Shown: positions 34,913-44,261, counted from the stretch's first letter. The stretch: 64,000 bases of DNA from Salegentibacter sp. Hel_I_6 (GCF_000745315.1 NZ_JQNQ01000001.1:3348001-3412000); one strand, 5' to 3'. The notes: generated by a model from the letters alone, not told the origin. A program made the numbers and translations.

Positions 34913-36043
34913 ATGCAGAAAAAAGCAAAAAATAAAGGTTTAAAGAAGTGGATTGCTAAACTTCATTTATGGCTGGGACTTGGTTCCGGTCTTATTGTTT
35001 TTATAGTGGCGGTTACCGGCTGCATTTTTGTTTTTCACGACGAGATTAAAGATTTTACTCGCGATTATCGCAAGGTCACTCCTGAAGTCTCAACATTTGT
35101 AGCGCCTTCAAAACTTCAGAATAAAACAAAATCGCTTTTTCCTGAAGCCCAGCCGGGAATGGTAGTTTACCAGGGCAGGGACCGTTCAGCTTTTGTGTAC
35201 GCTGTGATAGAAGAGGTACCATACCATATTTATTTCAATCCTTATTCTGCGGAATTTCTTCAGAAGGAAAATCTGGAAGACGATTTCTTTCTTATTGTAG
35301 AAGATCTACATATGCATCTTTGGCTTCCGGAGAAAATAGGAAAACAGGTAGTAGGAATTTCTACATTAATTTTCGTTTTTATGCTTATTTCTGGAATAGT
35401 GCTCTGGTGGCCAAAAAAGCGAAAAAACTTCAAGAAACGTCTTCAAATAAGATGGGATGCTAAATGGCGCCGTGTAAATTACGATTGGCATAGCATCACC
35501 GGATTATATATTTCATCTCTGGCCTTATTTATAGCCATTATGGGACTTAGTTTTTCTTATGAATGGATGAATCACGGGCTTTATGATCTAGCCAATTTAT
35601 ACCAGGAAAAGCCTGAAGATCAATTAAACATTCAGATTGAGGATGCTGGGTTTTCTGAAAATGCAATGGATATTGCTTTAGTAGAAACCTTAAGGAAAAG
35701 ACCTGAAGACGAAATGTTTTTTGTTTGGGAGCAGGGCGGAAGTGCGCCAATCACGACAGGCTCATATCCCGCTGCTATGGATTACGACCATCAATCTAAT
35801 TTCTATTTTCACCCTGAAACCGGGGAATTATTAAAAGATCACGAGTATTCCAGTAAAAGTGCCGGGATGAAATTACAGGAGATGACCTTTGGGTTGCATA
35901 CCGGACAGTATTTTGGAATAACAGGCAAGATTATAGCGTTTTTTGTCAGTCTTTTTGTAGCAGCGCTTCCCGTTAGCGGATTTATAATTTGGTTTGGCAG
36001 AAGAAATAAAAATAAAAAACCAAAGCCCGCCAGAATTCCATAA
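34913..36043 (+). CDS. PepSY-associated transmembrane-helix protein
   Basis: 376 aa inner-membrane protein with four hydrophobic helices: about 17-37, 149-171, 200-220 and 345-365. PepSY-like periplasmic parts lie between them; conserved His residues (KLHLWLGLG, DLHMHLWLPE, WHSITGLY, GLHTGQYFG) could bind heme. Such proteins, next to siderophore receptors, are thought to reduce ferric siderophore in the periplasm. ATG 34913 is chosen over a TTG at 34895 that lies inside the preceding hairpin. The hairpin occupies the ribosome-binding region, so expression depends on reading through or opening it. Confidence 0.88.
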   Translation: MQKKAKNKGLKKWIAKLHLWLGLGSGLIVFIVAVTGCIFVFHDEIKDFTRDYRKVTPEVSTFVAPSKLQNKTKSLFPEAQPGMVVYQGRDRSAFVYAVIEEVPYHIYFNPYSAEFLQKENLEDDFFLIVEDLHMHLWLPEKIGKQVVGISTLIFVFMLISGIVLWWPKKRKNFKKRLQIRWDAKWRRVNYDWHSITGLYISSLALFIAIMGLSFSYEWMNHGLYDLANLYQEKPEDQLNIQIEDAGFSENAMDIALVETLRKRPEDEMFFVWEQGGSAPITTGSYPAAMDYDHQSNFYFHPETGELLKDHEYSSKSAGMKLQEMTFGLHTGQYFGITGKIIAFFVSLFVAALPVSGFIIWFGRRNKNKKPKPARIP

Positions 36044-36139
36044 ATAATTATTCTCTAGAAAAACAATAGGAATTTAAAATTTCGCGTAGCTAGCCTTTAT
36101 TTGAGAAAGCTTTAAAGGCTTCGAAATAATAACTATTAT

Positions 36140-36496
36140 TTAAAAAAGAATAGCATCTACAATTCCTCCTACAATAGCTATAAAGATTGCCAGCCATAGT
36201 GAAGGTAAGAAACCTTCGGTCTTAAAATCAGAACTAAATTGATCAGCAAGTTCTATAATTATCGCATAGGCAATAACGCGGGTAATAAAACCTAAACCCA
36301 GGAAATAGAAAATTCCTAAAGTCGCAACATTTAATAATAAAGTGAGAAGCCAGCTAAGAAGGAAACTAAGTATTCCTATAGTTAGGGCCACTATAATTGC
36401 AGTTTTAAAACCTTTAAGGTGAACTTTAGGCATCATGTTGGCCGCAGCCAGCAAAACAAGAGCATCAATAACAATATGCACTACCCATTGTAGCAT
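36140..36496 (-). CDS. phage-holin-4-like membrane protein (PF04020 type)
   Basis: 118 aa with four hydrophobic helices covering nearly the whole chain (IDALVLLAAANMMPKVHL, TAIIVALTIGILSFLLSWLL, LGIFYFLGLGFITRVIAYAI, LWLAIFIAIVGGIVDAIL). This is the YvlD/phage_holin_4_2 family of widespread bacterial membrane proteins. Despite the name there is no prophage here, so holin activity is not implied; its role is unknown. It is monocistronic or loosely linked to the SanA-like gene 66 bases upstream. Confidence 0.82.
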   Translation of the reverse strand: MLQWVVHIVIDALVLLAAANMMPKVHLKGFKTAIIVALTIGILSFLLSWLLTLLLNVATLGIFYFLGLGFITRVIAYAIIIELADQFSSDFKTEGFLPSLWLAIFIAIVGGIVDAILF

Positions 36497-36561
36497 AATT
36501 TTATATTTTTGGTTGGTTATATCTAAAGATAAAAAAAATCTCTTAATTTTTTAAAGCTGTT

Positions 36562-37194
36562 CTAGTTGGCTTGAATTTCCAGCGTGCTGGGTTGTTGGTT
36601 AGTGATAATTTCCCAAACGGCTTTAAAATTGGCTAGTTGTTCACGGCGTTTAATCGTTTCAGAAGAGGTATAGGCCACGGGAGCAGCTTCTAACCCTTTA
36701 TAGTAGGCATCCAGGTTTTTAGCAATATAAAGACTTCTGGGTAAGTGGAATTTTTGCGTAATTACTATAGCGTCTTCAATATTGAAAACGGCCTTAGCGC
36801 GATACATGCTATCGTAAGTATCAAACCCAGAATGATCTAAAATAATATATTCCTGGGGAACTCCTTTTTTCAATAAATAATTTTTAATGGCATTTACTTC
36901 ATCATAATCATCGGTTCTATGATCGCCACTCACTAGAAAATTTTCAATTTTATTGAGTTTGTATAGCTGGTATGCAGTTTCTACACGATCTTCCAGGATA
37001 GGGGATAGTTTCCCATCTGAATGTACGCTAGCGCCAAGTATAATTCCGGTTTTTGCTGAGGGAATTTCTGTAATTTCAGAATAAATGAGGCTTGAGGTTT
37101 CTTTCTGGACGTAAGCCTCCAGCCCAAAAATAATGAGAATGCTTAAAATAACGAAAAGGGCAAAAGCAAGGATTAATTTTCTAAAAAGCTTCAT
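36562..37194 (-). CDS. SanA/YdcF-like DUF218 membrane-anchored protein
   Basis: 210 aa. One N-terminal membrane helix (LILAFALFVILSILIIFGL) anchors a DUF218 domain in the periplasm: GIILGASVHSDGKLSPILEDRV, FLVSGDHRTDDYDEVNAIKNYL and VITQKFHLPRSLYIAKNL. This matches the SanA group, which in enteric bacteria affects envelope permeability to vancomycin at high temperature. The biochemical reaction of the family is unclear. It is transcribed away from the nitroreductase gene. Confidence 0.87.
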   Translation of the reverse strand: MKLFRKLILAFALFVILSILIIFGLEAYVQKETSSLIYSEITEIPSAKTGIILGASVHSDGKLSPILEDRVETAYQLYKLNKIENFLVSGDHRTDDYDEVNAIKNYLLKKGVPQEYIILDHSGFDTYDSMYRAKAVFNIEDAIVITQKFHLPRSLYIAKNLDAYYKGLEAAPVAYTSSETIKRREQLANFKAVWEIITNQQPSTLEIQAN

Positions 37195-37265
37195 AGGATG
37201 GCGCCAAATATATCACGAAGATAAAGAATATTAGTTTACCTATACGTTTAATTTATAGCTGTTAC

Positions 37266-37296
37266 TTTTTGCAACGAATGTGATTGTTTACCTTTG
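37266..37296 (+). promoter_or_regulatory. promoter of the nitroreductase gene
   Basis: TTTTTG at 37266-37271, 17 bases of spacer, then TACCTTTG at 37289-37296, a full TAnnTTTG match. It ends 25 bases before the ATG at 37322. Confidence 0.55.
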
Positions 37297-37321
37297 AAAA
37301 TGCTAAAAGAATAAAAGAAAA

Positions 37322-37954
37322 ATGACTAATATAAAAGCTTTACAATGGCGCTACGCGACCAAAAAGTTTAATCCGGAAAGAAAACTCTCCCGGGAAAAAA
37401 TTAATATTCTTAAGGAGGCTTTTAACCTTACCGCGACTTCTTATGGTTTGCAGCCTTTAAAGATGGTTGTGGTTCAAAATAAAGAGCTTCAGGAGCAATT
37501 GAAATCGGCTTCCTGGGAACAGCAGCAGCTAAACACAGCTTCACATGTTTTAGTGATTTGTATTGAAAAGAAAGTAGATAAAGATTTTATTGAACAATAT
37601 TTTAAAAGGGTAAAGCATATAAGGGAGACGCCAGATGAGATCTTAGATCCGTTCAAAAAATCCCTGGTAGATAGCTTTGAATCTAAAGCCGAAGAGGAAG
37701 TGCACGCCTGGGCAGTAAATCAAGCGTATTTAAGTTTGGGAACGCTTTTAACTGTTTGTGCTACTGAAGAAATTGATGCCTGCCCTATGGAAGGTTTTCA
37801 ACCCGAAAAATATGATGAACTTCTAAATTTAGAGGTATATAATTTGAAATCGGTTCTTGCTTTACCGGTAGGTTATCGAGCAGAAGACGATATGTTTTCT
37901 GAATTTAAAAAAGTGAGAAGACCTTTAGACGATGTAATTATAGAAATGAACTAA
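37322..37954 (+). CDS. NAD(P)H-dependent nitroreductase family protein
   Basis: FMN-dependent oxidoreductase of the nitroreductase (NfsB-like) family, 210 aa. The start ALQWRYATKKFNPERKLS is the conserved FMN phosphate-binding region (RYATKKF). LTATSYGLQPLKMVV, WAVNQAYLSLGTLL and DACPMEGFQPEKYDE are further family stretches. It reduces quinones or nitroaromatics in relatives; the natural substrate is not known. It has its own promoter and its stop overlaps that of ribBA by 4 bases, tail to tail. Confidence 0.92.
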   Translation: MTNIKALQWRYATKKFNPERKLSREKINILKEAFNLTATSYGLQPLKMVVVQNKELQEQLKSASWEQQQLNTASHVLVICIEKKVDKDFIEQYFKRVKHIRETPDEILDPFKKSLVDSFESKAEEEVHAWAVNQAYLSLGTLLTVCATEEIDACPMEGFQPEKYDELLNLEVYNLKSVLALPVGYRAEDDMFSEFKKVRRPLDDVIIEMN

Positions 37955-39099
37955 TAATTTACGTAACGGGTAATTTCAAGTCCATAACCAATCATTCCAA
38001 CACGTTTTGTTTGTTGGGTATTAGAAAGCAACTTGATTTTATGAATTTCCAGGTCGTGTAAAATTTGGGCGCCAATACCAAAATCTTTATTATCCATATT
38101 AATAGGCGGAGCTTTTACTTCGCCTTTTTTCTGAAGTTCTTTCAACTCGGCAAGACGAGGTAATAAATTTAAAGATTGTCTCGCAGGATTGATAAAAACA
38201 ATGGCGCCACGGCCTTCTTCATTAATCGCCCGGAACATATTGTCCAATTTCTTATCAGCATCATTGGTAAGTGTTCCAAGGATATCATTATTGACCAGGG
38301 TAGAATTTACCCGAACCAAGATTTCTTCGTCGCTTTTCCAACTTCCTTTTGTGAGCGCAATATGAACCTGCCCGTTGGTAGTTTGACGGTAAGCTCTTAC
38401 TCTAAATTTTCCAAAACGGGTGTCAAGATCAAAATCTTCTTTTTTCTCGATCAAAGAATCGTGTTGCATTCTATAAGCAACGAGAGCTTCAATAGAGACG
38501 ATTTTGAGATCGAATTTCTGCGCTACTTCCACTAGCTGGGGAAGTCTTGCCATGGTGCCATCTTCGTTCATTATCTCTACGATAACTCCTGCGGGTTCAA
38601 AACCTGCAAGTCTCGCAAAATCTATAGCCGCTTCTGTATGTCCTGTTCTTCTTAAAACACCACCTTCTTTTGCTTTAAGCGGAAAAATATGACCGGGACG
38701 GTTTAGGTCTATAGGTTTAGTATCAGGATCTATAAGCGACTTAATTGTCTTTGCCCTATCTGAAGCTGAAATACCTGTGGTTACTCCTTTACCACGTAAA
38801 TCTACAGAAATGGTAAAACCGGTTTCCATAGGATCGGTATTGTTGCTCACCATCATTTCTAATTTCAGGTTTTTGCAGCGTTCTTCGGTAATCGGTGCGC
38901 AAATAAGTCCGCGGCCGTGAGTAGCCATAAAATTAATCATTTCAGGCGTTACCTTATCTGCGGCGGCTACAAAATCTCCCTCATTCTCCCTGTCCTCATC
39001 ATCTACCACAATAATAACTTTTCCTTCACGAATATCATCAATTGCTTCCTGTATGCTATGAAGTTTAAGGGTATTTTGGGTAGTGGTCTCCTGAGCCAT
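37951..39099 (-). CDS. ribB: 3,4-dihydroxy-2-butanone-4-phosphate synthase with degenerate GTP cyclohydrolase II half
   Basis: Riboflavin synthesis. Residues about 15-220 of this 382-aa protein are a complete DHBP synthase: DDEDRENEGDFV, ISASDRAKTI and RTGHTEAAIDFARLAG, with acidic and His metal sites. The C-terminal half has the RibA fold but not its active site: the zinc cysteines (CLTGD...CDCG in active enzymes) are replaced by STLVNNDILG and TNDADKKL, while DFGIGAQILHDL remains. So only the RibB reaction is likely. Start ATG 39099 is preferred to a TTG eight codons earlier. It lies 30 bases after lptF-like. Confidence 0.9.
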   Translation of the reverse strand: MAQETTTQNTLKLHSIQEAIDDIREGKVIIVVDDEDRENEGDFVAAADKVTPEMINFMATHGRGLICAPITEERCKNLKLEMMVSNNTDPMETGFTISVDLRGKGVTTGISASDRAKTIKSLIDPDTKPIDLNRPGHIFPLKAKEGGVLRRTGHTEAAIDFARLAGFEPAGVIVEIMNEDGTMARLPQLVEVAQKFDLKIVSIEALVAYRMQHDSLIEKKEDFDLDTRFGKFRVRAYRQTTNGQVHIALTKGSWKSDEEILVRVNSTLVNNDILGTLTNDADKKLDNMFRAINEEGRGAIVFINPARQSLNLLPRLAELKELQKKGEVKAPPINMDNKDFGIGAQILHDLEIHKIKLLSNTQQTKRVGMIGYGLEITRYVNY

Positions 39100-39129
39100 G
39101 TTGTGTGTTATTTTGGGCTGCAAAGATAT

Positions 39130-40578
39130 TTAATCTATTTTTCTTTTCGGCTTAATAATACCAGCTTTTTTAAGCCCTTTTCTAATAGGCTCGGTAATAT
39201 TATCGAAAGCGAATAGCCCCTGATCTGTAGTTGCACGGTACGTGAGGTAAATTCCTAATGGCAGCATAATAAGAGTGGAAAGCCAGGTTGCCAGAAACGG
39301 ACTAATGCTTCCATCTTCTGCACTATTTTTAGCGAAAATACCTATAAAATGGTAGGTTAGAAATAACAAAATTGCAACTACCATAGGCAGTCCCATTCCT
39401 CCTTTTCTAATAATGGCACCTAATGGAGCTCCAACAAAGAATAAAACGATACAGGCTGCAGCCAGCACATATTTTTCGTGTAAAGCGATTTCGTATTTAT
39501 TAAGTTGTTTTGTAGAATTTTTCAACTCAGATCTTTTAATATTAAGATGTGAAAGTGCACCGTTTACAGAGCCTAGCGATAAACTTACGATTTGAATCGC
39601 CTGATAAGTATCATATTCTTCTAAAATGGTATTTTGAATTTCGCTGATAGAGTCAGACGGGTTTAAGTTCACATTGATATTATCGAAATTTGTACGCTTG
39701 TACATATTTTCAGAAAGATTTCTTTTTTTCTCGTTATAAGCGATAGAAAATGAATCTATACTTTGCCTGAGTTCAGAAACTTTTAGCATTCCCTGGGTAT
39801 TGCTATAGCTTTCATCTTCCATATCTACATTATTGAAATCTGAAAGATCCAGGTTTATGGTGTATTCTTCAAAATAGCTTTTGGCAAAGGGTTTATTTCT
39901 TCTTTTAGAATAATCTGAAGGTTGGATTTCATCATAATAATTACCGTCCTTTAAAATTAGAGAAAGCACATCAGAATCTGTACTTCCCATTAATTCACCT
40001 TCTTTAGCTTTCATTACAGTGAAATTACCACTGCGTGCCGTTTTTTTATGAATAATAACATCGGTCAAATACTCTCCGTTATCCCCACTTTTATCTTCAA
40101 CTTTTATATTTATAGTCCCCAGGTCGTTAAAAACACCTTCGGTAATCGCCATCGCCGGCTTTAGTTTGGCAATATTCTTTCTAAGGTTTATTGATTTATA
40201 TTCCGCGGCCGGGATCACATTATTTGCGAAAAAGAATGCAGTTACACTCACAAATAAAATAAAGACTGTAAGACCGCGCATTGCTCTTTGTAAAGAAATT
40301 CCCGAAGACTTCATAGCCGCAAACTCATAATTTTCGGCGAAATTTCCGAAGGTCATTATGGAGGTAAGCAGGATGGTAAGTGGTAAAACCAGCGGCACTA
40401 GTTTAGGGGAAAAATAGAGAAGGAATTTAAATATTATCTCGGTATCTAAATCTTTACCCGCCAGTTCACCAATGTACAGCCAAATGGTTTGGAGTACAAA
40501 GATGAACATAAGAATTATAAAAACTGTAAAAAACGTTTTTAGATAACTAACGAGTATATACCGGTCTAATATTTTCAA
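39130..40578 (-). CDS. LptF/LptG-family lipopolysaccharide export permease
   Basis: Inner-membrane permease of the YjgP/YjgQ family, 482 aa, which with LptB extracts LPS from the membrane. Three N-terminal helices (FFTVFIILMFIFVLQTIWLY, LVPLVLPLTILLTSIMTFG, AMRGLTVFILFVSVTAFFF), a large periplasmic jellyroll part (about 120-340), then three helices (AAACIVLFFVGAPLGAIIRK and on) match the family; the middle part is longer than usual. Start TTG 40578 lies one base after the lolA stop, so the two are tightly coupled. It cannot be assigned to F or G. Confidence 0.9.
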   Translation of the reverse strand: MKILDRYILVSYLKTFFTVFIILMFIFVLQTIWLYIGELAGKDLDTEIIFKFLLYFSPKLVPLVLPLTILLTSIMTFGNFAENYEFAAMKSSGISLQRAMRGLTVFILFVSVTAFFFANNVIPAAEYKSINLRKNIAKLKPAMAITEGVFNDLGTINIKVEDKSGDNGEYLTDVIIHKKTARSGNFTVMKAKEGELMGSTDSDVLSLILKDGNYYDEIQPSDYSKRRNKPFAKSYFEEYTINLDLSDFNNVDMEDESYSNTQGMLKVSELRQSIDSFSIAYNEKKRNLSENMYKRTNFDNINVNLNPSDSISEIQNTILEEYDTYQAIQIVSLSLGSVNGALSHLNIKRSELKNSTKQLNKYEIALHEKYVLAAACIVLFFVGAPLGAIIRKGGMGLPMVVAILLFLTYHFIGIFAKNSAEDGSISPFLATWLSTLIMLPLGIYLTYRATTDQGLFAFDNITEPIRKGLKKAGIIKPKRKID

Positions 40579-40579
40579 T

Positions 40580-41221
40580 TTAGTCTAATCTATTGATATA
40601 ATAATCTTCGTAACGATCTTCCTTAAAAGTAAATAGGTTTTGTGCCAACTCCTGGTCGGTTTTAAAACTTTTTACGGTTATCGTGATTTTGGTATCGTTA
40701 TCCTGGGTTTGAATAAGATTATAAATATGTTTTGTTTGACTGTCTATACCCAATAAGATATTTTTAACCTCTGCATTACTATCCTTAGGAGTCAATTTTA
40801 CATACTGGATCTTCCTGCCGTTTACATTTTGAGCAATATCCATTTCGTAGTTATAACCATTTTCGTAAAAGGTGAACATTTTTGAAGGAGTAATGTTATT
40901 TTCTTCCTCTTCAACATAAGTAGAAATATTAATTTCTTCGTCTTCAGGAATTATGGTGTAAATTTTTTCACCATCAAACATTTGGGTAGTACCCATAAGA
41001 TTCAACACATATTTTTCACCTTTAATGCTTACATCACCACGAGTTTCCTGGTTTACATTTGCAGCATTATTCTCAAGGGTGTATTTAAAATCGATCACCA
41101 TATTATCGTAGCCTTTAACTTTAGAAGAAACTTCGTTTAGAAGTGTTTCGGCTTTTTTAGAATTTTGAGCTTGCAAGCTTATGGTGAAAATTGCCAGCGT
41201 AATAAAAATTAATTTTTTCAT
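40580..41221 (-). CDS. LolA-like outer-membrane lipoprotein carrier protein
   Basis: Periplasmic lipoprotein chaperone of the LolA family, 213 aa, with a signal peptide (LIFITLAIFTISLQAQ). The single-domain open barrel is visible from MVIDFKYTLENNAAN, GDVSIKGEKYVLNLMGTTQMFDGEKIYT split over two strands, and YVKLTPKDSNAEVKNILLGI. It would carry lipoproteins to the outer membrane. One base separates it from the LptF/G gene, and ftsK ends 112 bases upstream. LPS and lipoprotein transport are therefore encoded side by side here. Confidence 0.9.
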   Translation of the reverse strand: MKKLIFITLAIFTISLQAQNSKKAETLLNEVSSKVKGYDNMVIDFKYTLENNAANVNQETRGDVSIKGEKYVLNLMGTTQMFDGEKIYTIIPEDEEINISTYVEEEENNITPSKMFTFYENGYNYEMDIAQNVNGRKIQYVKLTPKDSNAEVKNILLGIDSQTKHIYNLIQTQDNDTKITITVKSFKTDQELAQNLFTFKEDRYEDYYINRLD

Positions 41222-41333
41222 TTGTTTTTAATTTAAGCTTAAAAAGTGCAATTGTAACGGGATTATAAACCAGTTTATGCGTTGCAAATTTTTAAGTCCA
41301 GCATCTTGCTGATTTCTTTTTAGTAATTAGGTG

Positions 41334-43706
41334 TTATTCTTCATTTAATAATTGATCCAGGCCTGCAAGATCGGTAACTAAAACCTGTCGGGCTTTACTG
41401 CCTTCAAAAGGTCCTACAATCCCCGCCGCTTCTAATTGATCTATAATCCTACCGGCACGGTTGTAACCTAATTTTAGTTTACGCTGCAGTAAAGAAGCTG
41501 ATCCTTGTTGTGCTGTCACAATAACTTCAGCAGCTTCTCTAAAGAGCTTATCTCTTTCGCTAATGTCTATATCAACACCTGTGCCACTATCGTCTGCTTC
41601 GTAGGCAGGAAGTTGGTGTGCTTCCGGATAGGCCTTTTGAGAACCTATAAACTCAGTTATTTTATCAACCTCAGGAGTATCTACAAAAGCACATTGTAAA
41701 CGTCTTAATTCATTTCCCTGGGTAAAAAGCATATCTCCACGTCCAATAAGTTGATCTGCTCCCTGGCCATCTAAAATGGTTCTGGAATCTATTTTTGAAG
41801 TTACCCTAAAAGCAATTCTGGCCGGGAAGTTGGCTTTAATAATTCCTGTAATTACATTTACCGAAGGTCTTTGTGTCGCAATAATTAAATGAATCCCAAT
41901 TGCCCTGGCCAATTGCGCTAGACGGGCGATAGGAGTTTCCACTTCTTTTCCAGCGGTCATGATCAAATCGGCAAATTCGTCTACCACCAATACGATATAC
42001 GGCAGGAATTTATGCCCATTTTCCGGATTTAATTTTCTTGCTTTAAACTTTACGTTATATTCTTTAATATTACGAACCATCGCATCTTTAAGCAATTCGT
42101 AACGATTATCCATTTCAATGCAAAGTGAATTTAGCGTGTTGATCACTTTGGTATTGTCGGTAATAATTGCATCTCCCGAATCTGGTAATTTTGCGAGATA
42201 ATGGCGTTCAATTTTATTAAAAAGGGTAAGTTCTACTTTTTTGGGATCTACTAATACAAATTTTACTTCAGCAGGGTGCTTGCTGTAGAGTAACGAAGTT
42301 AGAATAGCGTTTAATCCAACCGATTTACCCTGACCTGTTGCCCCGGCCATTAGCATATGCGGCATTTTCGCCAGGTCTACAACAAAGGTTTCGTTAGAAA
42401 TAGTTTTTCCTAAAGCCATTGGTAATTCCATCTCAGCATTCTGGAATTTAGGTGAAGCGATCACCGAACGCATAGAAACAATGGTGGAGTTTTTATTGGG
42501 TACTTCTATACCAATGGTTCCTTTTCCGGGAATTGGCGCGATAATACGAATTCCTAAAGCTGAAAGGGAAAGTGCAATATCGTCTTCCAGGTTTTTAATC
42601 TTCGAAATCCTTATTCCAGCTTCAGGAACAATTTCATATAGAGTAACCGTGGGACCTACCGTAGCTTTAATTTGGGCGATCTCAATTTTGTAGTTTTTAA
42701 GCGTTTCTACAATACGGTTTTTATGTTCTTCAAGTTCTTCCTGGTCTACGGTAATACCACCGCCATAATCCTGAAGCAACTCCAGGGTTGGAAATTTATA
42801 ATTACTTAGCTCCAGGGTAGGATCAAATTCTCCGAAATCCTTAACTATTTTATTGCTTATTTTATCTTCCTCCAGTTCCTCTTCCTCGGTAGTTTCAACT
42901 TCCATTTCCACTTCAGTATTTTCGTCTTTCTTTTCAGGTTTAGGAGTGGGAGTAGGGGTTTTTTCCTTTGGAGTTGTAGTTTCCAAATTTATCTCTGCGG
43001 AAGATTTTTCAGCAGGTTTTTCTTGTTTTGGAGTTACTTGTTTCTTCCAGTCGGTTTCTTCTTCAGTTTCTGAAATATCTCTTTTATCTGACTGAAATTC
43101 TTTATTCAGACTTTCTTTTTTAGATTTTAGAAAACCTCCAATTAATTCTGGCGTTAGTTTCAATCTTAAACTCAAATAGGCAATGAATAAAAATAACATC
43201 AATAAAATGGTGCCGAAGAAGCCAAGATAATCCTGGAGGAAATCGTTCATTTCAAAACCAATTCTTCCGCCTAAAATTGGATTTTTAGCAGCGAAAAACC
43301 CGAAGAAAATAGCCAGCCAAAGCATGCTTAAAATTCCCCAAAACCAGGAATCTCTGAGTTTTGAAGATTTTACACCTAGAAAAAGGTGAAATCCGCTGTA
43401 ACTTACTAAAATTGAAAAGATAAAGGCTGCCACACCAAAACCCTTATACATAAAGAAATCGCTAACCGTTGCGCCAAATTTACTAAGCCAGTTTCTGGCT
43501 TCTATTTCTCGATTAGAAAATTGACCAAGCGTGCTTTGATCTGTTTCCCAGTTAAATAAAAATGAAATGAATGCGACACTTAAAGCTAGGCCGAATAACA
43601 TTAAAAAACTACCTAAAACTACCTTTTGTTGCCGGTTAAGTTTAAAGGAAAATTTAGTCGACTTTTTCCCGGTGCTTGTTTTAGTACTGGTTTTCTTTTT
43701 GGCCAT
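41334..43706 (-). CDS. ftsK: DNA translocase FtsK/SpoIIIE
   Basis: Pumps DNA at the division septum and activates chromosome dimer resolution, 790 aa. Four N-terminal membrane helices (about 25-190), a Glu/Lys/Thr/Pro-rich linker (about 205-300), then the motor: Walker A GATGQGKSVGLN, Walker B IVLVVDEFADL, and ATQRPSVNVITG. A C-terminal winged-helix gamma domain (SASLLQRKLKLGYNRAGRI) recognises KOPS-like sites. ATG 43706 (MAKKKTSTK) is chosen: an ATG 11 codons upstream (43739) would lie across a promoter element. It leads a run with lolA and lptF/G. Confidence 0.96.
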   Translation of the reverse strand: MAKKKTSTKTSTGKKSTKFSFKLNRQQKVVLGSFLMLFGLALSVAFISFLFNWETDQSTLGQFSNREIEARNWLSKFGATVSDFFMYKGFGVAAFIFSILVSYSGFHLFLGVKSSKLRDSWFWGILSMLWLAIFFGFFAAKNPILGGRIGFEMNDFLQDYLGFFGTILLMLFLFIAYLSLRLKLTPELIGGFLKSKKESLNKEFQSDKRDISETEEETDWKKQVTPKQEKPAEKSSAEINLETTTPKEKTPTPTPKPEKKDENTEVEMEVETTEEEELEEDKISNKIVKDFGEFDPTLELSNYKFPTLELLQDYGGGITVDQEELEEHKNRIVETLKNYKIEIAQIKATVGPTVTLYEIVPEAGIRISKIKNLEDDIALSLSALGIRIIAPIPGKGTIGIEVPNKNSTIVSMRSVIASPKFQNAEMELPMALGKTISNETFVVDLAKMPHMLMAGATGQGKSVGLNAILTSLLYSKHPAEVKFVLVDPKKVELTLFNKIERHYLAKLPDSGDAIITDNTKVINTLNSLCIEMDNRYELLKDAMVRNIKEYNVKFKARKLNPENGHKFLPYIVLVVDEFADLIMTAGKEVETPIARLAQLARAIGIHLIIATQRPSVNVITGIIKANFPARIAFRVTSKIDSRTILDGQGADQLIGRGDMLFTQGNELRRLQCAFVDTPEVDKITEFIGSQKAYPEAHQLPAYEADDSGTGVDIDISERDKLFREAAEVIVTAQQGSASLLQRKLKLGYNRAGRIIDQLEAAGIVGPFEGSKARQVLVTDLAGLDQLLNEE

Positions 43707-43728
43707 AGATGATTTGAAGGATTTTGAG

Positions 43729-43736
43729 CAAAAATA
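43729..43736 (-). promoter_or_regulatory. -7 element of the ftsK promoter
   Basis: TATTTTTG on the minus strand matches TAnnTTTG, 22 bases before the ATG at 43706. The -33 region (about 43757-43760) is only T-rich. Its position argues for the shorter FtsK start. Confidence 0.45.
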
Positions 43737-43898
43737 CAAATTAGCACCTTTTAAAATAAAGAAAACTGTCTTGAGTTTAGAAGGTGCGCTTTCGTATGCT
43801 TAAACGTTCAAATCTAAGCAATTATTTTTTGAGAAATAAAGCTTTAAAACATAAGCGTTTTAAAAGTCTTAGATTCTGAAAATTATATGTTGAAAAAT

Positions 43899-44261
43899 TT
43901 AGAAAATATAAGGGAAGTATATAAATGCACCAATAATAACCGCGGTTACCGCGGCTATAAATACAGCTCCTGCGGCAATATCTTTTATATGGCCAATTTT
44001 ACTATGAAAGTCTGGGTGCACAAAATCTGCCATGGCTTCAAGGCCAGAGTTTAAACCTTCAGCCGTCATAATGAGGCCTATGGCTAAAAATTGAAACATC
44101 CATTCAGTTTTGGTAATTTCAAAGAAATAGCCGGCAATGCACATAATTATAGCAAGTGCAAATTGCACCTGTATGCTTTGTTCATGTTTTAATAACAACC
44201 AGGCTCCTTTAATGGCATAGCCGCCTCCTCTAATTCTTTTTGCGAGGAAACTATCGCGCAT
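43899..44261 (-). CDS. diacylglycerol kinase (DgkA family)
   Basis: Small integral-membrane kinase, 120 aa, typical for prokaryotic DgkA/undecaprenol kinase. Three helices are visible, with the amphipathic start RIRGGGYAIKGAWLLLKHEQ and the catalytic signature TAEGLNSGLEAMADFVHPDF carrying the conserved Glu, Asn and Glu. It phosphorylates diacylglycerol or undecaprenol for lipid recycling. Its ATG shares one base with the tpx stop, so the two are co-transcribed; 192 bases separate it from ftsK, which has its own promoter. Confidence 0.93.
   Translation of the reverse strand: MRDSFLAKRIRGGGYAIKGAWLLLKHEQSIQVQFALAIIMCIAGYFFEITKTEWMFQFLAIGLIMTAEGLNSGLEAMADFVHPDFHSKIGHIKDIAAGAVFIAAVTAVIIGAFIYFPYIF

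Noticed and set aside
36085..36120. AGCCTTTA/TAAAGGCT hairpin between the convergent PepSY and holin-like genes
   Set aside because: The stem is short and no T run follows in either direction, so it is not called as a terminator.
36140..36496. Holin-like gene as sign of a prophage
   Set aside because: No other phage gene is nearby and this family is a common bacterial membrane protein.
42853..43095. Ser/Val/Phe-rich plus-strand frame within ftsK
   Set aside because: It is the antisense of the Glu/Lys/Thr-rich linker of FtsK, which explains its odd composition.
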